The notes: generated by a model from the sequence alone, not told the origin. A stretch of 64,000 nt of DNA from Fragum whitleyi (GCA_948146395.1 OX411556.1:28133653-28197652), one strand, 5' to 3'. Counted from the stretch's first letter, positions 32,281-43,725 are shown. Translations and numbers: made by a program.

Positions 32281-34534
32281 ATTTGCGAACTTGCCGGTTA
32301 GGACCCGTTTCTGCAACGAACTTTTCCATTACCAGATTACCAATATATAAATCTTGGCGCACTTTATATTAAAGTATTGTAAGAAATTGGGTATAATTTG
32401 CAAACAGTTTGCACCGTTTTTCATCCTGTAAAGCCCGTGAAATGCAGGAGTGTCATTTTTAAAACGTTTCTTGAACGTTTTCATCATTACTGGTTCTATA
32501 AGCGTCAGTCTTTCAGTCTTGACTTCGGTAGAGAAAATGGTCATAAATATTAGCATTTTGGTTCAAAACAGAATTATTTGAACCACAAGCGATTGATTTA
32601 AAATCCAATTTTTGTCATAGAGGTCATAATATAATTAACGGTATGACGAGAAAGTCGATTTATAAAAAAATACCGATGGTTTAAATAATGAATTACACCA
32701 TTTTCGTACAAATCAACATAATTTATCAATCCTTTTCAAGGCTTTTACATTTCACCAACCCTTTTGCAAAAAATCTCACTCGCAGCTTTCATACCATGTA
32801 CATAGTAGTTTTCAGATCAATAAGTGTTGTTCGCAAAAATCTATTTTTCAATCCCGCAATCCTTTTACGTCAGCATTTAAATTGTTATTTGGGCTTACAT
32901 ATTTGAATTTTTAATGCATTCATTTGAAAGATAAGTCACGAGAGAGAAAATAAATTTCATGAAAAAATATATACATTTTGCGTTTTCATTTAACATGGTT
33001 TGTTGGTAAATTACGCCGGATTCAACCGTTGTCGCAGTCACATGCACTTTCAAGGGAGATAAGATACACTGTTCGTATTTGAAAATAAACTATTACATTT
33101 ACTTCCCTTGAGTTGAATGGTTCATCTAATCCCTAGACTGGAATCACTGTCAACCTTCAATTTAGCCATTTTGAAGACGATGGTGGGACCAGTCTAATTT
33201 TATTTATCAATCAAAGTTAAAACGTAGAAATTGAAAATATTCGCTCATTTTCAACATTCTTAAAAGGTAGACAAATGCGCATCTAAACATCTACAAAGTG
33301 TAATAAGAATAATCGTAGTCGACCTGTAGAAATATAGATCGACAAAGCGCAGTGAGGACTTGTCAGCCAGTTGTGGACTGACCAGAGTCTTCACGTTATA
33401 GATCAACAAGTTTGGTTGGGTGATCAAAGGTCAATTTTGTTTATACATGTATAGCCAAAATTTACCTTTGATCACTCACTCTAACTAGTGAATATAAACT
33501 CACGTGGGTAATCGTCACGAGGCACGTTTGAAATGAAATATTAAATAGAAATCTATGTGCCATAGTGATTACAAAAATAAAGCTATAGGGAGACCAAAAC
33601 CTTATAACTATACCTTAACTAAAGATGAATATACGAAGATTTGTCGCCCATAAGGGATTTGTATTTATAAATGTGTATGTGCTTCCAAAAGTATATTTTG
33701 AATTGGTATTAAGCAATATGAGGATATTAAAATATTTTCAAGCAAAATATAGCATAATGATTTTACTCTACCTGTGCCCATCAAGCTTCGTGAATTCTGG
33801 TTATTTTTTCGTCAATGAAAATAATTATGAGTAAACAGTGATTTAGTAAGCTTCCGCTAAAAGGTGAAATTTGTTAGGTTACGATTTTTTTTTATTTTAC
33901 ATTTTTGCTACATAATATTAAATTCTAAGATATGAAGAGGGTAATTGTTGATTTCATTTAGGTAAGAAACTAAAAACCTAATCACACTTGTGTAATGACC
34001 CGTTTCTCGTATTCATACAATGTGATTAAATTTTCGTTTCATAAATCAATGAAATCAACAAAAGCGCCCTTCGTCTTTGAAATGTGTCACGAGTCGTCGT
34101 TTTTCAATCGATATAAACGATTGGTAAGTTTGTACTGGGGGTTTTGTATCATCAAACAACGCTCTCCGACATCTATAAGACACGTTGCAAAGAAGGGGAG
34201 ATAAGAATATCTTAATTTCAGTGTTTCCATGCTATAGTATAATCGTTTATGTTGCCAACCAACAAAATAAATTCATTCATACTTGTCATGTATATTTGAA
34301 AAATAGTTTAGTCTAACAAATCAAAGCGACAAGGTCGGAGCTCAGTGGGCTTGGTTAGTGACATTCCGGAAAATCGCTCGGACTTTTCCGTCTCTTCCGT
34401 AGAACCGCCGATGGTTTCCGATTGGAATATCGATCATAAGTACATTTTGTAAGCTACCACGCAAATAAAAAACACCCGTCATATTTCCAGGAAAACCAAA
34501 ACAGTGGAAATTTTAATTTCCTTGGTTCATCCGC
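32281..34534. other. Mostly unassigned, with small inverted repeats
   Basis: A fragment of hairpin family C lies at about 32386-32440 (TTTGCAAACAGTTTGCACCG). A family D centre fragment lies at 33343-33396. There is a hairpin at 33417-33478 (GTGATCAAAGGTCAATTTTG with CAAAATTTACCTTTGATCAC). Open frames here look random and AT-driven. Confidence 0.45.
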
Positions 34535-34890
34535 GTTATTTTTCAACTGGCGGGGCTTAGCCTCGACGTAAACCAGCCGGTTTACTTTTTCAATATTTTG
34601 GGTTTTTGCAACAGTGAGTCGGCAATTGTCGTAAACGCGTGAAAATAAGTGTATCCAAAAACCAAATAGATTCACGTGCTTAAAAAAGTGAACACGTTTC
34701 ATCGTTGAGTTACCAAAGCCTCGTAGCTTCAGCTTGGATAAGTTGTAGTTACGATGGATTGGTTACTAACCTACGATTTAAGGTTTCAAATTATCTATGT
34801 CGACTTTCTATATCAATTAAAGCTGATCTGCCTAAACCTTAAGTCCAACGACTCGTTAATTAGACTCCGCTCTGCCAGAGGAAAAATCAT
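34535..34890. mobile_element. TIR MITE family I, copy 2
   Basis: The left end is TTTTTCAACTGGCGGGGCTT and the right end ACTCCGCTCTGCCAGAGG. The inner GTAGCTTCAGCTTGGATAAG is as in the 9.3 kb copy. Confidence 0.75.
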
Positions 34891-34898
34891 GGATTATA

Positions 34899-35305
34899 CA
34901 GTTAAGAACATCGTAAAATTGACTCACTCACTCAGTGCTCTATCCATTCATTCAAATCACTCGCTCAAACCATTCAAAAATGCTCGGAAATCACTGAAAA
35001 TGATAAGATCAACATCGTCATTCAAAATGTAAAAAGCTAGAATGAATATCGTAATTTCACTAACATAATTGAAATTGAAAGCGTCTGATTGGTTCTTGAA
35101 GAAAAGGGGGGCTATTTACAAAATTTGTATGCATATCTTATTAAATGGAGGTAATAAATACCACTAATTTTATTCATCCCGAACAAATTAGCGAAATTGG
35201 ATAACCCTCCTCTAATTTCTCTTAAAACTCACCTCACTCATTCATTTTCATTCCAAGATCATATCAAAATCATTCACCTTGTCAATTTCTCGATGTTGTT
35301 AACTG
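34899..35305. mobile_element. Long-TIR foldback family B, complete copy
   Basis: The left TIR is CAGTTAAGAACATCGTAAAA and the right TIR TTTCTCGATGTTGTTAACTG. The inner core AAATACCACTAATTTTATTC has the partner GAACAAATTAGCGAAATTGG. It lies directly after a family I element, with no gap of note. Confidence 0.8.
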
Positions 35306-35984
35306 TTTAAGTATTTTTTTCATGACATCTTCCCTAACAGGCAATAATTTAATACGGTTTAATTCTTTTTTTAAAACCCTTGTCATGCTGAACCCGGAAT
35401 ATTCCAGCTTTGGCAGGAGCTATAGACAATCATCAGTGCTGCCTGATGTTAGTCTATTCCACCTGTTTCTCACTTCCAAACCAGAATTGTCAATAGACTC
35501 AGTGTTTCAAATAAAAATAAACCTACAGTTGGGACTTTCAGTGCTTTTTGCCTTTCATTTTGATGAAATTTATAGCCAAAATTTATTCAGCAAGACAAGG
35601 GTTGATGAACTATAAAATAGCCACTGTAACTCTTTTGATTTTGTCAAAAAAAAGACCTCTTCTAATAAGTTAAAGATTAAGACGGATCTTTCTTTAATTT
35701 CATCCTATTTTCATGCAACATCGGCCTTAAAGTATCAAATTTCATACTGTTTCAACACGATTTCACCTTTCTTGACTATTATGGGGACGAAACTTTGGTT
35801 GCACAGAACTGCCACAAGTTGAAAGATAAATTAATGCGAAAATTTGGCTGATATTACTTTTTTTATGAAATATTTTGTCTTGGTAAGATACCAACTATCT
35901 TTTTATATTGGTAGTAGTAAATACGAATCGTGGCGAGCTAGTGCCGAGGAACTTTAACTACTAGCATTTACTAACTTGATACAC
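35306..35984. other. No recognisable feature
   Basis: An open frame of 97 codons at 35322 has no family features and no splice support. I regard it as chance. Confidence 0.4.
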
Positions 35985-36530
35985 TAATAATGACAAGATC
36001 AACAGTTATATTTATAATAAAAATCGATAGAATCAACGTTTTCACTGATTCAATTGAATAAAATATAAGATTTTGATCTATTCGTGAAGACATAGAAAGT
36101 TATTTATAGAACATATTTTATTAAAGGTTGTCGTGCAATTGACGCTCATTTCCGTTCCAAATCATTCTAAATCATTCTTTCAGCGCTCCGTTCATTCATT
36201 CTATTCACTCAAACCCTTAAAACGATCCAAAATCACTTAAGATATAATCAACAACTGTATTCAAAATATCGAAAGGTTAGAAATATCACGATTACAATGG
36301 ATTAATTCAAATTGTAAGCCTGTGATTGGTTCATGAGGGAATAGGAAGCTATTTATAGAACGTGTAGGCATATTTTATTAAAGGGGAGTAAGATCGCCAG
36401 TTTTGTTCAACCTGAACAAAATAAGCGTTGTTGGATAACCTTCCTTTAACTTCACTCAAAAGTAGCGCAATTTCATTCCAAAATCATTCTGAAATCATTC
36501 ACCGTGTCAATTTCCAGGTGTTGCTAACTG
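35985..36530. mobile_element. Long-TIR foldback family B, partly duplicated copy
   Basis: Two overlapping half-elements: 35985-36130, then 36131-36530. The second has GTTTTGTTCAACCTGAACAA and the right end GTGTCAATTTCCAGGTGTTG, then CTAACTG. Confidence 0.6.
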
Positions 36531-36599
36531 ATATCAAAATCACTCGGTACATTTTCTGCTCAAGTTAATGAAGACAAATTTAAATATGTTCAGGTTGTA

Positions 36600-36740
36600 G
36601 GTCTAATGCCAAAGTCTCGAAAACGCCATCTTGTCGAGCCAAGGGTTACGAACGTTTTACATATCTTACGGTATTCGAGAAGATCTTATCGATTCGATAC
36701 CCCTTGACTCGTGAAAATGCGAAAACGCTTGCGTGCCCGA
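36600..36740 (+). repeat. Repeat shared with 44000-44110
   Basis: CAAGGGTTACGAACGTTTTA followed by CCCCTTGACTCGTGAAAATG. At 44 kb the same words read CAAGGGTTACGAACGTTTTA and CCCCTTGACTCATGAAGATG. Confidence 0.7.
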
Positions 36741-36801
36741 CATATATTGTCCCTTGACAACCATTCTAGTCTAATTTAGTCCTAAGCCCCTTTTATTTTA
36801 A

Positions 36802-36928
36802 ACCGCCCTGTGCCCAGAATGACAAAACGATGCGAACTGTTTGCTTATTATACCCTGCTTTGCGCGTGCACAGCAGGGTAAAATTTGCAAACAGATTGCA
36901 CCTTTTAGTCATACTAAACGCAGGACAG
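36802..36928. mobile_element. Hairpin family C, copy 4
   Basis: CCGCCCTGTGCCCAGAATGA at the left; TTTTAGTCATACTAAACGCA then GGACAGG at the right. The centre is TACCCTGCTTTGCGCGTGCA with CAGCAGGGTA. Confidence 0.8.
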
Positions 36929-37448
36929 GTCTTGCATTTTGCAATCTTGTTTAGAAGTAACAAGGTGCATATATTTTCTTAAACATGCGTTTCGGTACCT
37001 TTCAGCGCAAATGTTTACATAATACTATTATTAAGTTTTCTGTTACGTATATTTAGATATTTGATGGTTGCATATAAATTGTAAAATACAAATATTATAT
37101 ATTCATTTCTGTACATCATTTTTCTGTATTATGTTCGTCTCGTATGCAATATGTTTTTAATCAAAACATTACAAAAACATGATTGTTAATCATTATTTCT
37201 TAAACCAAAATCCTATCCAATCTCTCTTTTTCACGCCTCAGTAGAAAAATGCTTCTTTAAAGATTGAGGAAAATGAAGAAATTGTTTGTTATGAGCAATT
37301 TCTTCACTTGTTTCACAATGTTTCCTTTCCGAAATGAGAAATTTGTCGTCTGCAAATTTATTGAATCTGGACCAGTCTAAATTTTGTTGGCGGGAATGAG
37401 TTAATCTTGACTAATTCATAAGTCAATGATGAACAATTTTGATATGAT
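36929..37448. other. Mostly unassigned; hairpin at 37264-37323
   Basis: The hairpin GAAGAAATTGTTTGTTATGA / GCAATTTCTTC is a weaker copy of the one at 15248. Confidence 0.45.
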
Positions 37449-37687
37449 ATGAGCCTGTGCGTAAGATTTCCAACAATTTCAAATATGCGCAAAGCAAAGA
37501 CTCTGATCGGCCTATGCATCCGCACAGTCTGACCAGTCTTTCCTATGTGTTTTGAAGATAGATAAGGTCTCAAAGTATATGTAGACCATCAGGTAAGTTT
37601 ATATGCACAGATGGTGGCTCTCTGCGCTACTCAGTGTTTGCGCCTCACAAACATTTCACATTTTTGGAAATGTCACGCGCGGGCTCA
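37449..37687. mobile_element. TIR MITE family D, copy 3 (centre inverted relative to copies 1 and 2)
   Basis: The left end is GAGCCTGTGCGTAAGATTTC and the right end GAAATGTCACGCGCGGGCTC. The centre reads GACTCTGATCGGCCTATGCA, CCGCACAGTCTGACCAGTC. Confidence 0.78.
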
Positions 37688-37704
37688 TCTTTATACATGA
37701 TGAA

Positions 37705-38414
37705 ACACAAGATCCAGAACGGCCCCCAAATCGCTCACCTCAATTTTATTAGTCCAGTGGATGTCACCCAAGCAACAATCTGGCAAAGCTTCATTCAAAT
37801 TTGTCTAGAGGTAGAGGAGATGTAATTTCAAGAGTTTAAAGAGAAAATAGACCCTGCCCTGCCATGCCATTTTTTTCGCCCGATTAAAATCGCCAAAAAT
37901 CTTTGAAAAGGGTCACCACAGGAACAATCTGGCAACGTTTCATTGAAATTGTCTATTTGCCTAGGAGGTGATGTTGTTCAAAGATTTTATGGTGCGAAAA
38001 GGTTCCACCATGTAACAACTTCATTTACAGCCGACCAGCTTTTCGAGAACCTGATTTTAAAAAGAAAAGAACATTCATGTGTAAATCAATTAATATTGCC
38101 GTATGGTCAGGAAGAAAAGACAATTTAAAGATTTAATTTCACAAACAACTTTGGAGAAGGGTCACCAAAGGACCAAGTTTGGTTGAAATCAGCTCATTGG
38201 TTACTGAGGTATTTAATGATTTTGGGGTCATAATTAGCACCACCCTGCCATGCCCATATTTGAAGGTCAATCAAAACTCTACGAACAAGTTTTGAGAGGG
38301 GTCACCGAATGTATATTTCTGCCAAGTTTGGTTGAAATACGCCCATTGGTTACTGAGGAGATGTTTAAAGAATTGACGACTTCCGAAAGATGCCCATCTT
38401 TCAGTGCTCAAGTA
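37705..38414 (-). mobile_element. Pearl/HINE-like element, about four units
   Basis: Units carry GGGTCACCAAAGGACCAAGT, TTTGGTTGAAAT, GAGGAGATGT and CACCCTGCCATGCCCATAT, spaced about 150-170 bases. At the right is a - strand arm of the TTTAGCTTACTTGAGCACTG type (38414). The left edge is unclear. Confidence 0.65.
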
Positions 38415-38439
38415 AGCTAAAGAGAGATTCGATCAAACA

Positions 38440-38550
38440 GAGCGCGTCGAGATGGAATTTTATAAATAGCGTCGATCCCGATCAGTCTGCACAATCTGGC
38501 ATGTTTCGTTACTAAATACACCTCCCAGATGGTCCCTGGTCATATAATTT
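38440..38550. repeat. Fragment of MITE family E
   Basis: GCGTCGATCCCGATCAGTCT and CTCCCAGATGGTCCCTGGTC are the centre and right TIR words of the family. Confidence 0.5.
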
Positions 38551-38601
38551 GTCACATTTGAAAATGGACAATCGTCAATTGAAGCAATGCCGTCAAGGAC
38601 A

Positions 38602-38767
38602 GTTAAATATAGTTGAACCGTAATAGTTTTGCAACATTTCGGAACACATGATCTTTCGCAATGTTGACCGAGGTTTCCTAGTGAAAATCATTAGGAAGCC
38701 TCGGTGAAAACTGTTAAAGTTCGTGATTTCCGAAATGTTGCGGAACTATCACGGGTCCACTACCTTA
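38602..38767. mobile_element. Palindromic MITE, family A, copy 6
   Basis: The left arm is diverged (GTTAAATATAGTTGAACC). The right arm is intact (GGGTCCACTACCTTAA). The core palindrome is retained. Confidence 0.87.
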
Positions 38768-38827
38768 AATAACAAGAATTATATTCGTAACTTGTTGTAA
38801 ACGTCAGCTAAACGTTTCAGACAGGTA

Positions 38828-39266
38828 CAGTTAACAACATCGTGAAATTAACAAGATGAATGATTTGGGAATGATTTTGAATTGAAATTGAGTGAGTGTG
38901 TGTAGCGAGTATTGAGTGAATTTAATGGGAGGTAAACCAATATCGCAAATTTTGTTCAGGTTGAACGAAATAAGCGATATTTATTACCTACCGTTAATAA
39001 AGTATGCTTAGAAATTATATAAAAAGCTTTCTAATTCCTCAAGAACCCATCACACGCTTACAATTTCAATTATGTCGGTGAAATCGCAATTTTGTTTTAT
39101 TTATATTTATTTTCAATGCCGTTGATGATTGTATCTTTTTAATTGATTTTGGAGCGTTTTTGATCGATTTGAGTGAATGTTTGGAATGAATTAATGGAGC
39201 GCTGAATGAGTGATATAGAATGTGTTTTGATTGAGATGAATGTAAAAATCACGATGTATCTAACTG
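38828..39266. mobile_element. Long-TIR foldback family B, reference copy (439 bp)
   Basis: The left TIR is CAGTTAACAACATCGTGAAA and the right TIR AATCACGATGTATCTAACTG. Just inside the left TIR is GAATGATTTGGGAATGATTT. The inner palindrome is CAATATCGCAAATTTTGTTC with GAACGAAATAAGCGATATTT, flanked by GGGAGGTA and TACCTACCG. It is non-coding. About ten full or partial copies lie in the window. Confidence 0.85.
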
Positions 39267-39950
39267 TAACCGGTTTGCGTGTACTCGTTTTTTCATGCAG
39301 AAACGCAATGTATGGAGTAGGGGCAACCTTATATTCATAGCATTTTCATTCAAGCGATTAATATGTAACAGACCCTTTTCTCAGTAGATAAGCCGGGAAA
39401 ATGACGGTTTATCCCGAAAACACCGTAAACACGGGTAAATCTCAATAGTTTGTTGAAAATCGTAGAAACGTTGTTTCGTGGTAAACCGATGAATTATCCG
39501 AACATTCGTGTGTCGGACCAACAAACCATTTTGGACTGCGGAAATATGTCTGTCGATTTGGGAAAATCTCGGTTTTATTGCGCGACTAAATCTTCCAAAT
39601 TGCGGTCATTATCGTCATCCAAATGCAACAAATAGCATCGACACATGCAATCAGTCTCTCAAAGATGCAGAACATATCTCAATTACATTCTAGCTAATCT
39701 GAACGCTGTATTTCTTAACTAGGAAATGAAACATTTTTTTTTTAAAATGTATGTGGCTTGTCACACGAAAAGGGACTACCTTGGTAGTGAGTAAAGTGTC
39801 GATTCTAGTAAGACTGCACAGACTGGGTATAAACTTTTCGCACATAACGAACGTACGGAAAATAGAATGATTATTCAACCTTCCTATGTAATTACTTCGA
39901 GAATCCGCCATCTGGTTTACCTATGATAGATACAATCCGTTTCCCAAATA

Positions 39951-41257
39951 CTGTGAAACTTGTGTTAAGCGATCACATTAGTGACCACCAAAAAGCGGTC
40001 GCTTACAGGAATGGTCGCATAGTATAGGTTGAAATTATTGACATGAATTGACCTTTATGCAATGAATAAATTAACCAACGAATACATTTATCATCGAGGG
40101 TAGTCGCAAGCCTTCGAAAAAACATCGTAAATCCGCGGAGGGTATGGGTTTTAAATAATGTTTGTATAATGTAATTTAGTACCTTAACTCGCTATATGAC
40201 TGTGTGGTCGAGAGGTCTAGTCTGATGACTACAATTGCAGGGGTCAAGGGTTCAAATCAGCTTTTTCCCCCACTTTTTTTATATATTTTTTCTTTCTTAT
40301 GATAGTCCCATTTGACTACTTTAAAAATGACAATTAACTTTTTTGCACCGCTGCATTTCATTTATCGCATACAATCTCCTGAACTCAAATATGGAAAACA
40401 CGAGTCGTTGTTAAATGGTCTTGAGTTTTGGTCGATAATAGAATACATATGTGGGATGAGCAACTGGGGGTTCGGAAGCGTTGTCGTGGTAGTATTCGTA
40501 AGGAAAAATTCAGATATCCTTAGTCATGTGCGCCAGCCGCGCAATAAAATCGAAAAAAAAAACATAATAGTCGTTAAACCCCATTCAAACAAACAAACCA
40601 ATCAAAAAAAAAAAAAAAAAAAAAAAAACACAAAAAAAACCCGGACAATGTTTTTAAAAATTAGCATATGACGTACCGCAAATCTCTTTGAAAATCGCGT
40701 GATCTTAAACAGTATAAAAAAAAAAAAAATAGCTTGAAACCTACAGGAAAAATAACTGCTGCTGCAGTGACTCGAACCACTGTCTTTCGACTTCTTATGC
40801 TTTCCTCTTTGCACGTACAATGACAAACGTCTACTCACAATGGTGTCATTTAATAGGTATATATTATGAAAATTGATTCACGAAGTTAAACGAGACCTAA
40901 CGGAGATGCCATGCGACAATCAGTCAAGCATGTAATTAATGCTAATAGAGGTTACGGTCAGTCATGTCAATGAGTTCGCGCTATACAATATTTCATGACA
41001 AATATGACGGATCATTTCGATCGCATTTAAAGATTGTCGGATAAGTCGTTATGAATCCTATGATGTACGAACCCGTCAGAATCGTCTCGTTGAGACGATT
41101 CTAATGGGCCCCGACAACATATAATTAATTAATTACCAATTTTTGTTAAGAATGCCTACTTTTTTCAGAGATTTTGCTAACGGAGAAGGGACTTAATGAT
41201 GGTCACTTAATGAAATTGGTCGCTTTATAGACGTGGTCGCTCCAGCAATATCAACTG
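39951..41257. mobile_element. MITE family F inside family E, itself interrupted
   Basis: The left end is CTGTGAAACTTGTGTTAAGC with TGACCACCAAAAAGCGGTCG. The right part, from about 41009, has AGATTGTCGGATAAGTCG, a GAATCGTCTCGTTGAGACGA hairpin and the end GGTCGCTCCAGCAATATCAA. The intact copy at 16250 is 342 bp, so about 965 extra bases (about 40025-41008) are inserted. Confidence 0.72.
40198..40620 (+). mobile_element. SINE with a different (Leu/Ser-like) tRNA head
   Basis: The A-box-like TGTGGTCGAGAGGTCTAG and B-box-like GGGTTCAAATC lie at 40212-40256. The body from about 40443 (CATATGTGGGATGAGCAACT, GGGGGTTCGG, GTGCGCCAGCCGCGCAATAA) and tail (GTCGTTAAACCCCATTCAAA, long A run) resemble the 3' half of the SINE at 31008. 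Confidence 0.6.
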
Positions 41258-41436
41258 TTCTTTTTACGGAGTTTCCAGATGGTCCCTTTTCGTATGACGG
41301 ATCACATATATATTAAAGTAACCGTGAGCGGTCTCATTTGGAAACAAGAGGATATAGTGGTATTAATCATTCACCTGGAGTTACAGCCTAAAATCTGATA
41401 AAAGCAGGTTTTGATAATAAAAAGATGACTGGAATA

Positions 41437-41742
41437 TAGGTAGATTTTGCGTGGTGAGCCGTGAAATCTAATTCTAACGGTTAAATTCCCGTGTTATTCT
41501 TTCGAAATAGGATATACAGGTTTAAACAATCCCTTTTGAAGATGCGATTTAATACCTTCGTAATGAAAGTTATTGCCTGTCTTAGGTCGTAAGGTTTTCT
41601 TATTCAAGAAGTCTCAAAGTGGGAGTGAAGGGAGAACTTTCATTTCCTAGCATATGCTTTTTATACATACCCGATATACCTATGGTAATAAACCAAACGC
41701 CTACGTCAGGGCTCAGTTTTGAAAATACACCTATAGTTACAA
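41437..41742. mobile_element. Inverted pair K, left member (about 305 bp)
   Basis: It runs from TAGGTAGATTTTGCGTGGTG, GAGCCGTGAAATCT to CAGTTTTGAAAATACACC. The reverse complement lies at 44556-44850 with moderate divergence. Between them are a palindrome, an array element and a family A MITE. Confidence 0.75.
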
Positions 41743-41809
41743 AGCTAAGAATTAGAATTTTACCCATCAAGTGAATCGTTCTAAACAAATTTGAGGTTAA
41801 ATTGGTAAA

Positions 41810-41898
41810 ACATATCGAGGGGTCAGTGCAACACTATTGCAAGTGCCTATATATTTATAGGCACTCACAATAGCGTTGCGCTGACCCCTCGATGTGAC
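41810..41898. repeat. Near-perfect palindrome
   Basis: ATCGAGGGGTCAGTGCAACA, CTATTGCAAGTGCCTATA and its complement meet at a central TATT. The arms are about 40 bases with few mismatches. Confidence 0.9.
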
Positions 41899-42293
41899 CT
41901 CTCAAATGCCCTTGTATGATTTTTCTTTTTTACCAAGTGACCTCGTTTTTGACCCCAGTTGTCAAGACTTCGAACTTTTTTGAGATTTCATCCTGACAAT
42001 CATTCTGAATTTACAACGTTTCACAATTTTCCAGTCGCGGGGAAGTATTGTTTATTCATATTCTTCCTGAGTATGGCCAACTATGCGTTAAAGATTAAAG
42101 CATTCACGAAATGTTTGAGAATTGATACCTCATTATGCCAGGGATACAATTTCTTAACGTTTGTAAACCTTTTTTATCATTCCGAACACAGGGCACTACT
42201 AGACTTATGCCTAGGTTATACACAGCAGGTGTATTTTGGATTTTAGATTAGTGTTTTAGTAACACTGTATTGTGGGTTCTGATTTGAATCGTC

Positions 42294-43503
42294 TTGTAAC
42301 TAGAAAGCCATGAATGGCTTGAGTCGCTCCACAGGCTTGAAATTCTTGTAAAAGCAAATAAATGTTTTGACTAGATTTTTAGATATTTGGGGTTCTACTG
42401 ATGTTGAAAATGATTTTCAAAGTTTGAACAATATACAGATAGAGAAATGACCTCCGCTCTTAAAAGACATATTTCTCATCAAATCAAAATGAATTTTGGC
42501 TGCATGATAATGGGTCACACAAAGATCATACCAAAACTTTTTGATTGATATCCATCAGTTACATTCTGAGAAAATGATTTTCATAGTTTCCACTATTTAA
42601 CTCATTGAGAAATGACCTCCACCCATAAAATGCATATTTTTCATCCAATCAAAATAATTTTTGGTACACTGATAAAGGGTCACTCAAGGATCATTCCAGT
42701 GAAATTTGGTTGATATCAAAATATTAGATTCTGAGAAAATGATTTTCAAAGTTTCCAAAATATAACATATGGAGAAATGACCTCTGCCCATAAAATGCAT
42801 ATTTTTCATCTGATCACAGTGATTTTTTGTAGACTGATAAAGAGTCACCCATGGATCATTCCAGTGAAATTTGGTTGATATCCATGAGTTACTTTCTGAG
42901 AAAATGATTTTCAAAGTTTCCACTATATAACATATAGAGAAATGACCTCCGCCCATAAAATGCATATTTTTCATCCGATCACAATGATTTTTTGTAGACT
43001 GATAAAGGGTCACTCAAGGATCTTTCCAGTGAAATTTGGTTGATATCCATGAATTACATTCTGAGAAAATTATTTTCAAAGTTTCCACTATATAACATAT
43101 AGAGAAATGACCTCCGCCCATAAAATGCATATTTTCCATCGGATCACAATGATATTTTATAGACTGTTAAAGGGTCACCCAAGGATTATTCATGTAAAAT
43201 TTAATAGGTATCCATTGATTAGAATCTGAAAAAACTCATTTTTTACCATATTTGGAAATTAGCCACGCCCATTAAATCCATGTTTTTCATTGGATCCAAA
43301 TTTCTTGAACAACTTTGAAAGAGGGTCACCCAAGGATCATTCCTGTGAAGTTTGGTTGAAATCCATCCAGTAGTTTCTGAGGAGAAGATTTTTAAAGAAA
43401 AGTTTACGACCGGACGGACGCACGCACGGACGGACGGACGGACGCACGACGGACACAACGCCATGACAATAGCCCCAGTGGCTTTCAGCCAGTGGAGCTA
43501 AAA
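42294..43503 (-). mobile_element. Pearl/HINE-like element with array of about 163-bp units, copy 2
   Basis: Same element as 21883-22906: left AACTAGAAAGCCATGAATGG, about seven units with GAAATGACCTCCGCCCATAA and TTTTCATCCGATCACAATGA, then GGACGGACGGACGGACG and the - strand arm CCACTGGCTGAAAGCCACTGG. Units within this copy are more alike than in the first. Confidence 0.87.
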
Positions 43504-43571
43504 ATGGTTTAAATGTGTACATACAAACACGTGTTTCACTAAGAACGATTAAGGTTTAAACGTGATCCCCT

Positions 43572-43725
43572 TTAAGGTAGTGGACCGTAATTGTTCCGAA
43601 ACATTTCGGAACCCATGATCTTTCACGATGTTGACCGAGGCTTCCTAAGGAAATCATTAGGAAACATCGGTTAACATTGTTAAAAGTCCATTACCTACAA
43701 AACGTTTCGGAACTATAGCGGTTTT
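43572..43725. mobile_element. Palindromic MITE, family A, copy 7 (right end degenerate)
   Basis: It begins TTAAGGTAGTGGACCG and has the core GACCGAGGCTTCCTAAGG. The right arm fades after CGGAACTATAGCGG without the terminal ACTACCTTAA. Confidence 0.83.

Larger units (their letters stand above)
39747..41316. mobile_element. TIR MITE family E, split by nested insertions
   Basis: The left part is 39747-39950 (TGTCACACGAAAAGGGACTA onwards). The right part is 41258-41316 (TTTCCAGATGGTCCCTTTTC, GACGGATCACATATATA). Joined, it matches 26335-26607. Confidence 0.75.

Noticed and set aside
32102..32372. Overlapping open frames on both strands
   Set aside because: Explained by hairpin family C, whose two arms encode mirrored peptides.
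35322..35615. 97-codon + strand open frame
   Set aside because: AT-driven composition, no domain, no convincing splice sites, and it starts right after a MITE end.
42684..43013. 109-codon - strand frame with a repeated peptide
   Set aside because: The peptide repeat mirrors the 163-bp DNA unit of the array; it is interrupted in neighbouring units.
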